A stretch of 64,000 nucleotides of DNA from Paenibacillus plantarum (GCF_013141695.1 NZ_WHNY01000065.1:1-64000); one strand, 5' to 3'; shown: positions 47,706-58,110, counted from the stretch's first letter. Numbers and translations are program-made. The notes: a model not told the origin generated them from the sequence alone.

Positions 47706-49451
47706 ATGTCAAAAAGTTTTCAGATGAACATTCAGATGAAGATTGTGACAACATCTCTGCTTTTACTACTTATCCCCATTCTCATCCTTGGCAGTATCAG
47801 CTACTATGTATCTTCCAATGTTACGAATTCCCTGATCGAGAAAGACTTACGGAATGCTGTGCAAATGTCCATCCAACTGATTAAATCCTTCGATGATTCC
47901 GTTAAATCGGGGAGTATTACGAAGGAAGAAGCGCAAGAAAAAGTGAAAATATGGATGCTCGGTCCCAAAACCGATGGGAAAAGGCCGATCAATCCAAAGA
48001 TTGATTTAGGTAAAAACGGGTATTTCTTCGTCCTTGATAACAAGGGAACCGAGCTTGCACATCCCTCATTGGAAGGCCAAAATATTTGGGATAAGAAATC
48101 GAATGATGGTCAACTTTTCATCCAAGAAATGATTCAAAAAGCAGAAAATAACGGTGGATTCACAACCTATATGTGGCCACTGCCTGGTGGTTCCACGAAG
48201 GAAGCTATGAAAATTACCTACGCAGAGAAGGATCCTCTGTGGGGATGGGTTGTGGCAGCCGGATCCTATTTACAAGATTATAACGCTGGACAAACAGACA
48301 TGTTGAATACGATTATAATCACTCTTATCAGTTGTTTACTGGTCGGCCTGATCGTCCTCATCCTCTTCGCTAGACATATCTCTAAGCCTCTCGTCCGAGT
48401 TGAACGTCAAGCCAGTCAGATTGCGACAGGCAATCTATCGATAGCGGATTTGAACGTGATGAATCGTGATGAAATCGGCAAGCTGGCCGGTTCTTTCAAT
48501 CAAATGAAAGCCTATATCAAGCAGCTTGTTTCCCAAGCGGGCTCGAGTTCAAGTGCTCTTAATGAGGAATCTAAGCAAGTCTCACATTCTCTAGATCAAA
48601 TGGCACAAGCAGCGAACCACATTTCCTCTGTGATGCATAGTGTCGCAGCGAGTACAAACACACATGCACTAAGTGTCATGGAAAGCTCCTCCGCTATGAA
48701 AGAATTGTCCGACAGCATTCAGCAGGTCGCGTCCAGCTCATCTATTGCCTTCGATTTATCAGAAAACACGGTTCTGGAAGCGGAAAAAGGAAATGCCTAT
48801 ATCCAGCAAACGAATACCCAGATGCAGGTCGTTAGCTCCACCATGGACAACCTCTCTAGCATCATCGACTTACTGCGTGATCGCTCCCAGCAGATTGGCG
48901 AAATCGTTTCGATCATCTCCGACATCTCGTCACAAACGAACCTCTTGGCCTTGAATGCTTCAATTGAAGCCGCACGCGCTGGGGAACATGGCAAAGGGTT
49001 TGCCGTAGTCGCTGGGGAAGTTAAGAAACTTGCCGAGCGCTCCAAAACGTCTTCAGAGCAGGTCACAGAGCTGATCGTAGGTATCCAAGGTGACATCCTC
49101 GGAGCCGTTGAAACCATGCATAAAGGTGACGAAGAAATCTCGTCTAGTGTAGGGACCCTTAAGGAAACAGGGTTCGCTTTTGAACGTATTCACAGCGCTG
49201 TTAAACAGGTGTTAGGGCAGGTACAGCAAGCATCCTCAGAAGCCGATCGTATGTCAGCTACCTCTCAACAGATCATGTCATCCTTATCCGAAATGGAGAA
49301 TTCCGCCAACCAGTCAGCAGGTACCGCACAAACCATATCTGCTTTGACCGAAACACAGCTATCCAGCATCGATGGCATCTCCGCCTCCGTTAAAAACTTA
49401 AATGACATGTCAGCCCAGCTGCAGAATGTTATTCAACAATTTAAGGTATAG
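47706..49451 (+). CDS. Methyl-accepting chemotaxis protein with Cache domain
   Basis: A 581-residue receptor: N-terminal membrane helix ([19 protein letters not shown]), an extracytoplasmic single Cache-type domain (about 40-195, [21 protein letters not shown] and [11 protein letters not shown]), a second helix ([21 protein letters not shown]), HAMP, and a signalling domain with the conserved tip ([36 protein letters not shown], given as a region). It is divergent from the H-NOX operon. The ligand is unknown; Cache domains of this type bind small carboxylates or similar molecules. With motAB in the window, the organism is presumably motile. Confidence 0.92.
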   Translation: MSKSFQMNIQMKIVTTSLLLLLIPILILGSISYYVSSNVTNSLIEKDLRNAVQMSIQLIKSFDDSVKSGSITKEEAQEKVKIWMLGPKTDGKRPINPKIDLGKNGYFFVLDNKGTELAHPSLEGQNIWDKKSNDGQLFIQEMIQKAENNGGFTTYMWPLPGGSTKEAMKITYAEKDPLWGWVVAAGSYLQDYNAGQTDMLNTIIITLISCLLVGLIVLILFARHISKPLVRVERQASQIATGNLSIADLNVMNRDEIGKLAGSFNQMKAYIKQLVSQAGSSSSALNEESKQVSHSLDQMAQAANHISSVMHSVAASTNTHALSVMESSSAMKELSDSIQQVASSSSIAFDLSENTVLEAEKGNAYIQQTNTQMQVVSSTMDNLSSIIDLLRDRSQQIGEIVSIISDISSQTNLLALNASIEAARAGEHGKGFAVVAGEVKKLAERSKTSSEQVTELIVGIQGDILGAVETMHKGDEEISSSVGTLKETGFAFERIHSAVKQVLGQVQQASSEADRMSATSQQIMSSLSEMENSANQSAGTAQTISALTETQLSSIDGISASVKNLNDMSAQLQNVIQQFKV

Positions 49452-49477
49452 GTCGGTAACGTGAAAAATAGAAAGTA

Positions 49478-49514
49478 AAAAGCTCTTCCCATCATTGACG
49501 GGAAGAGCTTTTTT
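49478..49514. terminator. Bidirectional terminator between the MCP gene and argH
   Basis: A 13-bp perfect stem AAAAGCTCTTCCC / GGGAAGAGCTTTT with a 9-nt loop and T-runs on both strands. It shares its right arm with the terminator at 43696-43743. Confidence 0.88.
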
Positions 49515-49536
49515 ACGTGCCTATTTGAAAATAGCC

Positions 49537-50952
49537 CTATTTGCTTTTCTCTAAAAAGTCTTGCAACCATGCCTGCGATTCCGCCAGCACTTGCTCTGCG
49601 CGACCAATCGCCTCGCTCACTTGATTACTCGCTGTTCCGCCGAACACGTTACGTGCATTCACGACTTGCTCCGGTTGAAGAACCGCATAAATATCGGACT
49701 CGAATAGCTCGGAGAAGGTTTTGAACTCCTCGATGCTCATATCGAGCAAGTATTTTTTGTTTTGAATGCAGTAAAGAACAGTCTTGCCAATCACTTCATG
49801 CGCTTGGCGGAAAGGAAGACCCTTGTTCACCAGGTAATCTGCGATATCCGTTGCGTTCGAGAAGTCTTGGTTCACGGCTTGGCGCATGCGCTCCGTGTTC
49901 ACCTTCATCGTCGACACCATCGGCGCAAACAATTGCAGCGCGCCTTGCAGGGTACGAACCGTATCAAACATGCCTTCTTTGTCTTCCTGCATGTCCTTGT
50001 TGTACGCCAGCGGCAGCGACTTCAGTACGGTCATCAGACCGAACAAATTGCCATAGACGCGACCTGTCTTACCACGGACAAGCTCTGCTACGTCCGGGTT
50101 CTTCTTCTGCGGCATGATCGAGCTGCCGGTGCAGAACGCATCATCGAGTTCGATGAACGCGAACTCGGTCGAAGACCAGAGCACCATTTCCTCGCTGAAG
50201 CGAGAAAGGTGCATCATGATCATGGACGCGTTGGAGAGGAACTCCAGAATGAAATCGCGGTCGCTGACCGCGTCCAGGGAGTTCTCGTACACGCGTCCGA
50301 ACCCGAGCTGCTCCGCCACGAAATGACGGTCGATCGGGAAGGTCGTGCCCGCGAGCGCGCCAGCGCCGAGCGGCAGCATGTCTACGCGCTTGTAGCTGTC
50401 CTGCAAGCGCTCAAGGTCACGCTGGAACATGCTGACGTAGGCCATCAGATGGTGCGCGAACAGGATCGGCTGCGCACGCTGCAGATGCGTGTAACCCGGG
50501 ATAATCGTATCGAGATTAGCCTTCGCTTTCTCAAGCAAAGCCTCCTGTAGCTTGATCAGCAAGCCAACGAACTCAACCACGCGCTTGCGCAGGTAGAGAT
50601 GCATGTCTGTCGCCACTTGATCGTTACGGCTGCGGCCCGTGTGCAGCTTGCCGCCGACAGGGCCAATCAGGTCGATCAAGGTTTTCTCGATATTCATATG
50701 AATATCTTCATTTTGAATCGTGTACTCTAGCTCGCCGCGGCGAATCATGCCCTGAACCTGAAGCAAGCCGTCTTTGATTTTCTCTACATCGTCAGCAGGG
50801 AGAATCCCGCATTTGCCCAGCATTGTCACGTGCGCCAAGCTACCTTCAATATCTTCCTCGGCAAGCTCTTTGTCGAAAGTAATGGATGCTGTATATTCTT
50901 CGACCAATTGGTCGGTTTGTTTCGTGAAACGTCCACCCCAAAGCTTAGACAC
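49537..50952 (-). CDS. argH: Argininosuccinate lyase
   Basis: Last step of arginine synthesis: argininosuccinate to arginine plus fumarate. It has 471 residues and the fumarase/lyase signature [25 protein letters not shown] and [10 protein letters not shown] blocks are present. The start is GTG 50952, 9 bases after GAGGGG, giving the family N-terminus [14 protein letters not shown] 50994 would add 14 unrelated residues. It is last in argCJBDFGH. The 104-bp gap before it holds an 8-bp hairpin (51013-51034) without a T-run. Confidence 0.97.
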   Translation of the reverse strand: MSKLWGGRFTKQTDQLVEEYTASITFDKELAEEDIEGSLAHVTMLGKCGILPADDVEKIKDGLLQVQGMIRRGELEYTIQNEDIHMNIEKTLIDLIGPVGGKLHTGRSRNDQVATDMHLYLRKRVVEFVGLLIKLQEALLEKAKANLDTIIPGYTHLQRAQPILFAHHLMAYVSMFQRDLERLQDSYKRVDMLPLGAGALAGTTFPIDRHFVAEQLGFGRVYENSLDAVSDRDFILEFLSNASMIMMHLSRFSEEMVLWSSTEFAFIELDDAFCTGSSIMPQKKNPDVAELVRGKTGRVYGNLFGLMTVLKSLPLAYNKDMQEDKEGMFDTVRTLQGALQLFAPMVSTMKVNTERMRQAVNQDFSNATDIADYLVNKGLPFRQAHEVIGKTVLYCIQNKKYLLDMSIEEFKTFSELFESDIYAVLQPEQVVNARNVFGGTASNQVSEAIGRAEQVLAESQAWLQDFLEKSK

Positions 50953-51056
50953 CTTGCATGACCCCTCTCGTATGAACCTTGTCCTATGAGACAAGCTTAT
51001 GGACAGCCCAAAGGCTTTCCACGAAGGGAAAGCCCACGGCTGAGGCTATTGAAATT

Positions 51057-52295
51057 TTACTTCTTCGCGTTTTGTTCCACGCCGGAACCAACTTTCAAGC
51101 GCAGTGCATTCAAGCGAATAAAGCCTGTTGCATCGCCTTGATCGTAAGCCTTCGTTGGATCAGCTTCCATTGTTGCGATATCCGGGTTGTATAGGGATAC
51201 TGGGCTTTTCACGCCAGCGCCGATTACATTACCTTTGTACAATTTCAAACGAACTGTACCGGATACGTTCTTTTGGCTCTCGGACACAAGCGCTTGAATC
51301 GCCAAACGCTCAGGTGCGAACCAGAAGCCATTGTAGACAAGAGATGCATATTTCGAAATTAAGGAATCACGAAGGTGCATAACGTCGCGGTCCATCGTGA
51401 GGGATTCCATTTTGCGGTGAGCGGTGAAAAGAATCGTACCACCCGGAGTCTCGTAAACGCCGCGGCTCTTCATGCCGACGAAGCGGTTCTCAACCATGTC
51501 CACACGGCCAATTCCGTGTTTGCCACCGATTTCGTTCAACGTTTCCATCACTTCAAGTGGGGAAAGCTTCGTTCCGTTGATCGCTACGCAATCACCTGCT
51601 GCGAACTCAAGCTCGATGTACTCGGCTTGATCTGGAGCGTCTTCTGGCGCAACGCTAAGCACGTACATGCCTTTGTTGTCATCAGCTGCTGGATCGAACC
51701 AAGGATCTTCCAACATACCGCTCTCGAAAGAGATGTGCAGCAAGTTGCGGTCTGTCGAATATGGTTTCGCTGCAGATGCCGTTACTGGAATGTTATGCTT
51801 TTCCGCGTAAGCGATCATCTCTGCGCGGCCCGGGAACTCCTCGCGGAACTGCTCCAAACGCCAAGGCGCGATCACGGACAGTTCAGGCGCAAGCGCCGCT
51901 GCTGTAAGCTCGAAGCGCACTTGGTCATTCCCTTTGCCAGTTGCACCGTGTGCAATGGCTGTTGCGCCTTCAGCGCGAGCGATCTCAACCATACGCTTCG
52001 CGATCAATGGACGCGCAATGCTTGTGCCGAGCAAGTATTGCCCTTCGTAAAGAGCAGCCGCCTGGAACATCGGGTTGATGAAATCTTTTGCGAACTCAGC
52101 GCGAAGGTCGTCGATGTAGATTTTGGATGCGCCAGTTGCCAGTGCTTTTTCTTCCAGACCGTCAAGCTCATCTTTTTGCCCAATATCCGCTGTGAAAGCA
52201 ATGATTTCTGCGTCGTACGTTTCTTTTAACCATTTGAGGATAACTGATGTATCCAACCCGCCTGAATAAGCGAGTACGATTTTTTCCTTAGCCAT
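51057..52295 (-). CDS. argG: Argininosuccinate synthase
   Basis: Joins citrulline and aspartate using ATP. It has 412 residues, with the PP-loop SGGLDTS at 11-17 ([16 protein letters not shown]) and [14 protein letters not shown] further on, both characteristic. The ribosome binding site (GGAG, 12 bases upstream) is weak for this organism, which may lower its translation relative to the neighbours. It lies 39 bp after argF in the same direction. Confidence 0.97.
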   Translation of the reverse strand: MAKEKIVLAYSGGLDTSVILKWLKETYDAEIIAFTADIGQKDELDGLEEKALATGASKIYIDDLRAEFAKDFINPMFQAAALYEGQYLLGTSIARPLIAKRMVEIARAEGATAIAHGATGKGNDQVRFELTAAALAPELSVIAPWRLEQFREEFPGRAEMIAYAEKHNIPVTASAAKPYSTDRNLLHISFESGMLEDPWFDPAADDNKGMYVLSVAPEDAPDQAEYIELEFAAGDCVAINGTKLSPLEVMETLNEIGGKHGIGRVDMVENRFVGMKSRGVYETPGGTILFTAHRKMESLTMDRDVMHLRDSLISKYASLVYNGFWFAPERLAIQALVSESQKNVSGTVRLKLYKGNVIGAGVKSPVSLYNPDIATMEADPTKAYDQGDATGFIRLNALRLKVGSGVEQNAKK

Positions 52296-52334
52296 GTCTA
52301 CTCTTCGCTCCGTTTCTACACTCTCATTTGAAAT

Positions 52335-53294
52335 TTATATCATTGTCGCGGCCATAATGGCCTTTTGCGCATGAAGACGATTCTCTGCTTGGTCGAAAAT
52401 AATGGAATGCGCGCCGTCGATGACGCCTTCGCTCACTTCTTCCCCGCGGTGTGCAGGCAAGCAGTGCATGAACAGGTAATCCTGCTTCGCATATTTCACC
52501 AAAGCTTCATTCACTTGGAAGTTCTTGAACGCGATTTCGCGCTCTTTTTGCTCATCTTCTTGACCCATGCTCGCCCATACATCCGTATAGATGATGTCGG
52601 CATTTTCAATTGCTTCGCGCGGATCGCGCGTAACGAGCAGGCTTCCGCCTGTTTCAGCGGCATTTTCCTTGGATTGACGAATCACTTCTTTCCCAGCCTC
52701 ATAGCCCTCTGGCGAAGCAATCGCGAAATCCATCCCAAGCTTACTAGCTCCCATCATCAGGGAGTGTACCATATTGTTGCCATCGCCGATATAGGCGACT
52801 TTGATGCCTTTCAAACGGCCTTTTTTCTCCAAAACCGTCTGATAGTCCGCCATAACTTGGCAAGGGTGTGCATGATCCGTTAAGCCATTAATGACAGGCA
52901 CTGTCGCGCCGCGCGCCAAATCGATCACCTTGCGGTGCTCGTAGGTACGAATCATGATCCCGTCCAAGTAACGGGATAGGGTTTGAGCGGTATCCCATAC
53001 CGTCTCTCCGCGGCCCAGCTGCAAATCATTTTTGCTTAGGAAAAGCGCTTGCCCGCCTAATTGGTACATCCCCACTTCAAAAGACACACGCGTACGCGTC
53101 GAGGATTTCTCAAAAATCATGCCCAGCGTCTTACCCGCTAGTACGGCATGCGGCTCTCTCGCCTTCTGCTTGCGCTTCAGCTCAATGCCGTAGTGAATCA
53201 AATATTCGATTTCTTCCGCTGTATAATCAACCAATGCAAGAAAATCCTTGCCCTTCAACTGGGCAGCCATTTCTTCCTTGACCATGCTATTCAT
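52335..53294 (-). CDS. argF: Ornithine carbamoyltransferase
   Basis: Forms citrulline from ornithine and carbamoyl phosphate. It has 319 residues, the carbamoyl-phosphate motif STRTR, the HPCQ motif (HAHPCQVMAD), and HCLPAHRGEEV for ornithine. ATG 53294 is 9 bases after GAGAGG; the in-frame TTG at 53303 is less likely. The operon context points to the anabolic enzyme. No carAB genes for carbamoyl phosphate are in the window. Confidence 0.96.
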   Translation of the reverse strand: MNSMVKEEMAAQLKGKDFLALVDYTAEEIEYLIHYGIELKRKQKAREPHAVLAGKTLGMIFEKSSTRTRVSFEVGMYQLGGQALFLSKNDLQLGRGETVWDTAQTLSRYLDGIMIRTYEHRKVIDLARGATVPVINGLTDHAHPCQVMADYQTVLEKKGRLKGIKVAYIGDGNNMVHSLMMGASKLGMDFAIASPEGYEAGKEVIRQSKENAAETGGSLLVTRDPREAIENADIIYTDVWASMGQEDEQKEREIAFKNFQVNEALVKYAKQDYLFMHCLPAHRGEEVSEGVIDGAHSIIFDQAENRLHAQKAIMAATMI

Positions 53295-53324
53295 GTGATC
53301 CAACCTCTCTACTGTAAACTTCGG

Positions 53325-54521
53325 TTAGACGCCGCTAATGGTCGATGCCTTCTGGGAGAGGACACCGCACACGACTTCTAACGCTTGATCCAAATCTTCT
53401 TGCGGTATCGTTAACGCCGGCACCAAACGAATCACGTTAGGTCCTGCTGGAATGACCAACACGCCTTGTTTGTGGATTTCGCTGATGATTTCGGCACTTG
53501 GCTGTGCACATTCAATACCAATGAGAAGTCCAATACCACGGATGCTTTTGACCAACGGATTACCCGCTAGCTTGCTCTCCAACGTCTTCACCGTATACGC
53601 GCCTAAATCTGCTGCACGCTCCGACAACTGATTGTCGATAATCGTACTTAATGTTGCATGAGCCGCTGCGGTAGCAATCGGTGTGCCACCGAACGTGGAA
53701 CCGTGACTGCCTGCGCTGAACGCTTCCGCCAAGTGCCCTTTAGCTAGCATCGCACCAATCGGGAATCCACCGCCAAGACCTTTGGCCAATGTGAAAATAT
53801 CCGGTTCAACGCCATAATGCTCATAGGCAAAAAGCTTACCTGTACGTCCTACCCCCGTCTGGATTTCATCCGCGATCAGAAGTAGATTATGTTCCTTACA
53901 AAGCTCAGCAAGCTGCTTCACAAATGTCGGATCCGCCGGCAACACGCCGCCTTCACCTTGTACGAACTCAAGCATAACCGCACACGTACGGTCGTTCACA
54001 AGGTTGCGAACAGACTCGATATCGTTATAATCGGCATACACAAAGCCTTCTGGAAGCGGAAGGAAGCCTTCCTTTACTTTGTCCTGTCCCGTCGCTGTTA
54101 ATGTAGCTATCGTACGCCCATGGAAGGACATGTTGAACGTGATGATCTCGTACTTGCCGTTGTTCAGCACTTTTTGGGAGTAGCGACGCGCGATTTTGAT
54201 CGCAGCCTCGTTCGCTTCCGCTCCTGTGGAACAGAAAAACACAGCATCCACACAACTGTTGTCCGTCAATAAACCAGCCAATTTTTCCTGATTCGGAATA
54301 TGAAATAAATTACCCACATGCCAAAGCTGATCCAGCTGCTCGATCAATTTCTCCTTCACGCCTTGCGGTGCATGCCCAAGAGCGGCAACGGCAATCCCGC
54401 TCATCATGTCGATGTATTCCTTCCCTGTGTCATCCCACAGTCGGCTGCCTTCACCTTTCACTAGCGTAATCGGATATCTGGCGTACGTTGGAAATAACGA
54501 GCTTTTCCCTTGTTCTGTCAT
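53325..54521 (-). CDS. argD: Acetylornithine aminotransferase
   Basis: A PLP enzyme that converts N-acetylglutamate semialdehyde to N-acetylornithine. It has 398 residues, with STGAEANEAAIKIAR, the DEIQTGVGRTGK block and the PLP lysine in LAKGLGGGFPIGAM. ATG 54521 is 8 bases after GGAGG; the ATG at 54527 lies one base from the site and is unlikely. It is in the arg operon after argB, with a 30-bp gap. Confidence 0.96.
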   Translation of the reverse strand: MTEQGKSSLFPTYARYPITLVKGEGSRLWDDTGKEYIDMMSGIAVAALGHAPQGVKEKLIEQLDQLWHVGNLFHIPNQEKLAGLLTDNSCVDAVFFCSTGAEANEAAIKIARRYSQKVLNNGKYEIITFNMSFHGRTIATLTATGQDKVKEGFLPLPEGFVYADYNDIESVRNLVNDRTCAVMLEFVQGEGGVLPADPTFVKQLAELCKEHNLLLIADEIQTGVGRTGKLFAYEHYGVEPDIFTLAKGLGGGFPIGAMLAKGHLAEAFSAGSHGSTFGGTPIATAAAHATLSTIIDNQLSERAADLGAYTVKTLESKLAGNPLVKSIRGIGLLIGIECAQPSAEIISEIHKQGVLVIPAGPNVIRLVPALTIPQEDLDQALEVVCGVLSQKASTISGV

Positions 54522-54551
54522 GTACATTCCCTCCTTATGGGGTTATTAAAA

Positions 54552-55343
54552 TTACCGCACAATGCGCGTGCCGATACCTTCGCCCTTCAAAACTTTGCTA
54601 AGTACGTTCGGTTCCGAACCGTTCACGATAACCACTTCTTGCACTTGCCCTTGTATACAAGCAATCGCTGCACGAACCTTCGGGATCATGCCGCCATAGA
54701 TGTCGCCACTTGTGATCATCTCTTCAATTTGCGCTACGCTGACGACAGGAAGCACTTGCTTCTCGCCATCCACGACTTTCATAATGCCGGGAACATCGGT
54801 CACAACAACCATTTGTTCCACGCCAAGGTGAGAAGCGACAGCACCAGCCGCCGTATCGGCGTTAATGTTGTAACGTTGTCCGCCATTTGCCCCCAGACCA
54901 ACTGGTGCGATAACTGGAATATACCCCATGCCTACGATGCCTTGAATCAGCTCAGCATTCACCCTAGTCACATCGCCTACAAGACCAACTTCATGGCTGT
55001 TGGCTACCGGCTTCGCTTCGATCAAATGTCCATCCACACCGGACAAACCGAGCGCCTTCGCGCCCGTCAATTGAATACGGCGTACGATTTCTTTGTTAAT
55101 CTGGCCTGACAGCACCATTTCCACTACGTCCAGTACCGCTTCAGAAGTTACCCGGAGACCGTTCACAAAGCCAGACTCGATGCCAAGCTTGCCTAACGTA
55201 TCCGAAATGGCAGGACCGCCGCCATGTACGATGACTGTAACGATTCCTTCTTCCTGAAGCTGACGCATGTCTTCAAAAAAACTAGTTGGCAGCGCCGCAA
55301 GCGTGCTACCTCCGCATTTCATTACAAAGCAATTGTTCTTCAC
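54552..55343 (-). CDS. argB: Acetylglutamate kinase
   Basis: Phosphorylates N-acetylglutamate. It has 263 residues; KCGGSTL, VHGGGPAIS and the KVRAAIACIQGQV region are family features. The start is GTG 55343, 10 bases after GGAGG. It follows argJ by 15 bp. In many bacteria this is the feedback-controlled step; this short form lacks the N-terminal helix seen in arginine-inhibited hexamers, so argJ may be the controlled enzyme here. That is inference. Confidence 0.95.
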   Translation of the reverse strand: MKNNCFVMKCGGSTLAALPTSFFEDMRQLQEEGIVTVIVHGGGPAISDTLGKLGIESGFVNGLRVTSEAVLDVVEMVLSGQINKEIVRRIQLTGAKALGLSGVDGHLIEAKPVANSHEVGLVGDVTRVNAELIQGIVGMGYIPVIAPVGLGANGGQRYNINADTAAGAVASHLGVEQMVVVTDVPGIMKVVDGEKQVLPVVSVAQIEEMITSGDIYGGMIPKVRAAIACIQGQVQEVVIVNGSEPNVLSKVLKGEGIGTRIVR

Positions 55344-55358
55344 TGCTCTTTTTCCTCC

Positions 55359-56585
55359 TTACGTCCGATACGCCGCATTAATGCGGACATAATCATAGGT
55401 CAAGTCGCAGCCCCAGCCCGTTGCTTTGCCTTCGCCCATATGTAAATTCACATGAATTTGAATCGTATCTGTTTTCAAATAAACCAATGCCGCTTCCTCG
55501 TCGAACTTCACAGGACGCGATTGCTCCAAAACTGCGATATCGCCTAAACGAATATCGACCGTGTTCACGTTCACCGGCTGACCCGAGTAACCTACAGCCG
55601 CAATGATCCGGCCCCAGTTCGCATCAGCGCCATATACGGCGGACTTCACGAGGCTCGATCCGATGATCGACTTCACGATCTTACGAGCCGCATCGTCGCT
55701 CTCTGCGCCGATAACCGTCGTCTCGATCAGCTTCGTCGCGCCTTCGCCATCACGTGCAATCGCTTTGGCCAGGTATTCGCCAACGTATTGGAACCCTGCC
55801 GCGAAAGCTTCCCAATCCGGGTGACCCGGATGTAAGGAGTCGCCGCCGGCTAGCCCGCTTGCCATCACCACGACCATGTCGTTGGTGCTTGTATCTCCGT
55901 CAACGGTGATCATGTTGAACGTGTTATCTGTAATCCTGCTTAGCAACAGCTGCAGGTATTCGCTCTCAATCGCGACGTCGGTTGTCATGAAACCGAGCAT
56001 CGTCGCCATGTTCGGGTGAATCATCCCCGAACCCTTAGCCGCACCGGCAATGTGAACCTCTTTGCCGCCAACAACAACACGGACGCACGTCATCTTCTGC
56101 ACGAGATCCGTCGTCAGGATCGACTGGCAGAAGTCTTCGCCGCCGTCTAGCTTCAGCTTCGCCGGCAGCTGCTCGATGCCGCTTAGCACTTTGCCCATCG
56201 GCAGAAGCTCGCCGATCACGCCCGTGCTCGTCACGCCGACGTGGTGCTCCGCCACGCCAAGTGCCTTCGCACTTGCCGCGCGCATGGAGCGAGCGTCGTC
56301 TTCGCCTTGCTGACCGGTACACGCGTTAGCGTTACCGCTGTTCACGATCATCGCCTGCAGCTTGCCGCTGTGGGCGATGCTTTCTTGCGTCACGCGCAGC
56401 GGTGCCGCTTGGAACGCGTTCAGCGTGTACACGCCTGCCGCTGATGCAGGTACATCACAGAGGATCGCGCCAAGATCATAGCGCTCCGTCTTCTTCAATC
56501 CGCAGTGCAGGCCGCCTGCACGAAAGCCTTTCGGTGTTGTTACAGTGCCCTCTGGCACGACAGTGAAGCTAACTTGGTCCGACAT
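55359..56585 (-). CDS. argJ: Ornithine acetyltransferase / N-acetylglutamate synthase
   Basis: Recycles the acetyl group from N-acetylornithine to glutamate and may also start the pathway. It has 408 residues. It cleaves itself before the threonine in HPNMATMLGF to give two chains, and that motif is intact, as are KGSGMIHP and GDTSTNDM. With argJ present no argE is needed (cyclic pathway). ATG 56585 has GGTGAG 9 bases upstream. The central part is markedly GC-rich. Confidence 0.96.
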   Translation of the reverse strand: MSDQVSFTVVPEGTVTTPKGFRAGGLHCGLKKTERYDLGAILCDVPASAAGVYTLNAFQAAPLRVTQESIAHSGKLQAMIVNSGNANACTGQQGEDDARSMRAASAKALGVAEHHVGVTSTGVIGELLPMGKVLSGIEQLPAKLKLDGGEDFCQSILTTDLVQKMTCVRVVVGGKEVHIAGAAKGSGMIHPNMATMLGFMTTDVAIESEYLQLLLSRITDNTFNMITVDGDTSTNDMVVVMASGLAGGDSLHPGHPDWEAFAAGFQYVGEYLAKAIARDGEGATKLIETTVIGAESDDAARKIVKSIIGSSLVKSAVYGADANWGRIIAAVGYSGQPVNVNTVDIRLGDIAVLEQSRPVKFDEEAALVYLKTDTIQIHVNLHMGEGKATGWGCDLTYDYVRINAAYRT

Positions 56586-56616
56586 GGTCGTCTACTCACC
56601 TATCCTCATCTTCTAG

Positions 56617-57666
56617 TTATGGATATACCGGTGCGAACAACAACCCTGTCGTTTCGTCCCAGCCTTGCATAATATTTAAATTCTGAATCGCTTGACCTGC
56701 GGCGCCCTTAACCACATTGTCGATAACCGACACGATCGTTACACGCCCTGTACGCTCATCCACAGCGAAGCCAATATCACAGTAGTTGGAGCCCATAACT
56801 TCCTTCGTTGAAGGATACTTCCCAAGTGGGCGAATTCTTACGAATTTGCGGCCTTCATAGTACTGACGATATTTTTCGATAAACTCTTCAGCTGTATGTT
56901 CACCTGTTAACGTGGCATACATCGTCGCCATAATCCCCCGTGTCATTGGCACAAGGTGCGTCGTGAACGTCGTCACAACCGGTTTCCCTGCAATGCGGCT
57001 CAACGCTTGCTCAATTTCCGGGATGTGTTGGTGCTTATTTATTTTGTAAGCCGATAAATTCTCATTCACTTCGGAGTAGTGTGCGCCCAAGCTCAAACCT
57101 CGACCCGCACCCGATACACCGGATTTCGCATCAATGATAATCGTGGACGGATCAATCCATCCCGCTTCAACCGCAGGAATAAGTCCTAATAGCGTCGCTG
57201 TTGGGTAACAGCCAGGGTTCGCGATCAGATCACTGCCCTTCACTTCGTCCCCGAATACTTCGGATAGACCGTAAATCGAACGGGCCAATGCTTCTTCAGA
57301 AGCGGCCGGTTTTTTGTACCATTTTTCATAGTCGCTAGCGGACTTCAGTCTCAAATCCCCCGAAATATCAATCACCTTCAGGCCTGCCTCGACCAGTTTA
57401 GGCGAAAGCCCCGCGCTCACACCTGCCGGAGTAGCTAGAAACACAACGTCTGCTTTACCAGCGATCAAATCAACATCAAGGACATCAAGAATATCCACAA
57501 CTACTTCCTGCAAATGTGGAAAATGCTCCGCCAACGGCGCTCCTGCATTCGAAGTCGAAATAACGGATGTAATATGTACAAGTGGATGCGCCTGTAAAAG
57601 ACGAATCAATTCCGCACCACCATACCCTGTTGCTCCAATAATAGCCGCTCTAATGCTCTGACTCAT
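56617..57666 (-). CDS. argC: N-acetyl-gamma-glutamyl-phosphate reductase
   Basis: NADPH-dependent reductase of the third arginine step. It has 349 residues, with the Rossmann motif GATGYGGAELIRLL, catalytic Cys in NPGCYPTA, and HQHIPEIEQ. ATG 57666 is 8 bases after GGAGG; the open frame upstream from 57732 runs through the promoter and is not translated. It is first in argCJBDFGH, controlled by tandem ARG boxes. Confidence 0.96.
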   Translation of the reverse strand: MSQSIRAAIIGATGYGGAELIRLLQAHPLVHITSVISTSNAGAPLAEHFPHLQEVVVDILDVLDVDLIAGKADVVFLATPAGVSAGLSPKLVEAGLKVIDISGDLRLKSASDYEKWYKKPAASEEALARSIYGLSEVFGDEVKGSDLIANPGCYPTATLLGLIPAVEAGWIDPSTIIIDAKSGVSGAGRGLSLGAHYSEVNENLSAYKINKHQHIPEIEQALSRIAGKPVVTTFTTHLVPMTRGIMATMYATLTGEHTAEEFIEKYRQYYEGRKFVRIRPLGKYPSTKEVMGSNYCDIGFAVDERTGRVTIVSVIDNVVKGAAGQAIQNLNIMQGWDETTGLLFAPVYP

Positions 57667-57697
57667 TCCCATGACCTCCCGATGTTCCGAAAATATA

Positions 57698-57731
57698 TGT
57701 ATTATTATACATTCGTATACATAATAATTCA
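57698..57731. promoter_or_regulatory. Tandem ARG boxes (ArgR/AhrC operator)
   Basis: On the minus strand, TGTATAATAATACA (57698-57711) fits the ArgR consensus TGNATWWWWATNCA in full, and TGAATTATTATGTA (57718-57731) fits all but one base. Their centres are 20 bp apart, the spacing of paired ARG boxes. They cover the -10 and most of the spacer, so arginine-bound repressor would block polymerase. Confidence 0.85.
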
Positions 57732-57732
57732 A
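57704..57732 (-). promoter_or_regulatory. Sigma-A promoter of the arg operon
   Basis: On the minus strand TTGAAT (57727-57732), a 17-bp spacer and TATAAT (57704-57709), 38 bp before the argC start. Confidence 0.85.
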
Positions 57733-57881
57733 TGAATTTTTTTGCGCTCTGGCTTTGGCCGAAAATGCTGTTCAGCAAGGTATTTCAAGGCTTTTATCCG
57801 GTAAAATCGAATTGAATTTAGTTAACTGAATAGTCTGACTATATCGATTTATATACACATTATGCATCAATTTTCGCAAGT

Positions 57882-58071
57882 CGTGCATAAAATTAATCGC
57901 AATCACCGCCATCGCTTCTTCCGTTATCCATTCGCCCAGCCTTACTCATTATCCCAAAGACTATAGTCGAAAGGCAAATTATGTTAGTTGCCCTTGAGTT
58001 ATGCACATTTGTACACAGGCATTGTGTATAAGTCAGGGGATTACGCACAATTTGCCAACAAGTTATCCACA
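57882..58071. other. Cluster of DnaA boxes
   Basis: Exact TTATNCACA matches occur at 57999-58007 (plus), 58023-58031 (minus) and 58063-58071 (plus). One-mismatch copies lie at 58041-58049 (TTACGCACA, plus) and 57882-57890 (minus). The rest of the argC-yitT gap (57733-57998) is AT-rich and holds no supportable gene. Confidence 0.7.
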
Positions 58072-58103
58072 AAAAAGACCATCAGGCATATTTCTCCTGA
58101 CGG
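58071..58103 (-). terminator. Terminator of the YitT-family gene
   Basis: Stem 58079-58086 with 58096-58103 (one G-U pair), followed on the minus strand by TCTTTTTT. Its T-run touches the last DnaA box. Confidence 0.75.
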
Positions 58104-58110
58104 CCCTCCA

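Noticed and set aside
49762-50550. 262-codon plus-strand open frame
   Set aside because: Antisense to argH; the His/Arg-rich composition is typical of a shadow frame.
51013-51034. Terminator between argG and argH
   Set aside because: An 8-bp stem is present, but no T-run follows on the minus strand.
51375-52229. 284-codon plus-strand open frame
   Set aside because: Antisense to argG, with no site or domain.
57715-57800. Leader peptide (about 19 codons ending KPERKKIH) before argC
   Set aside because: It lies upstream of the predicted transcription start and has no good ribosome binding site.
57882-58071. Chromosomal replication origin
   Set aside because: DnaA boxes are present, but there is no dnaA, dnaN or clear unwinding element nearby.
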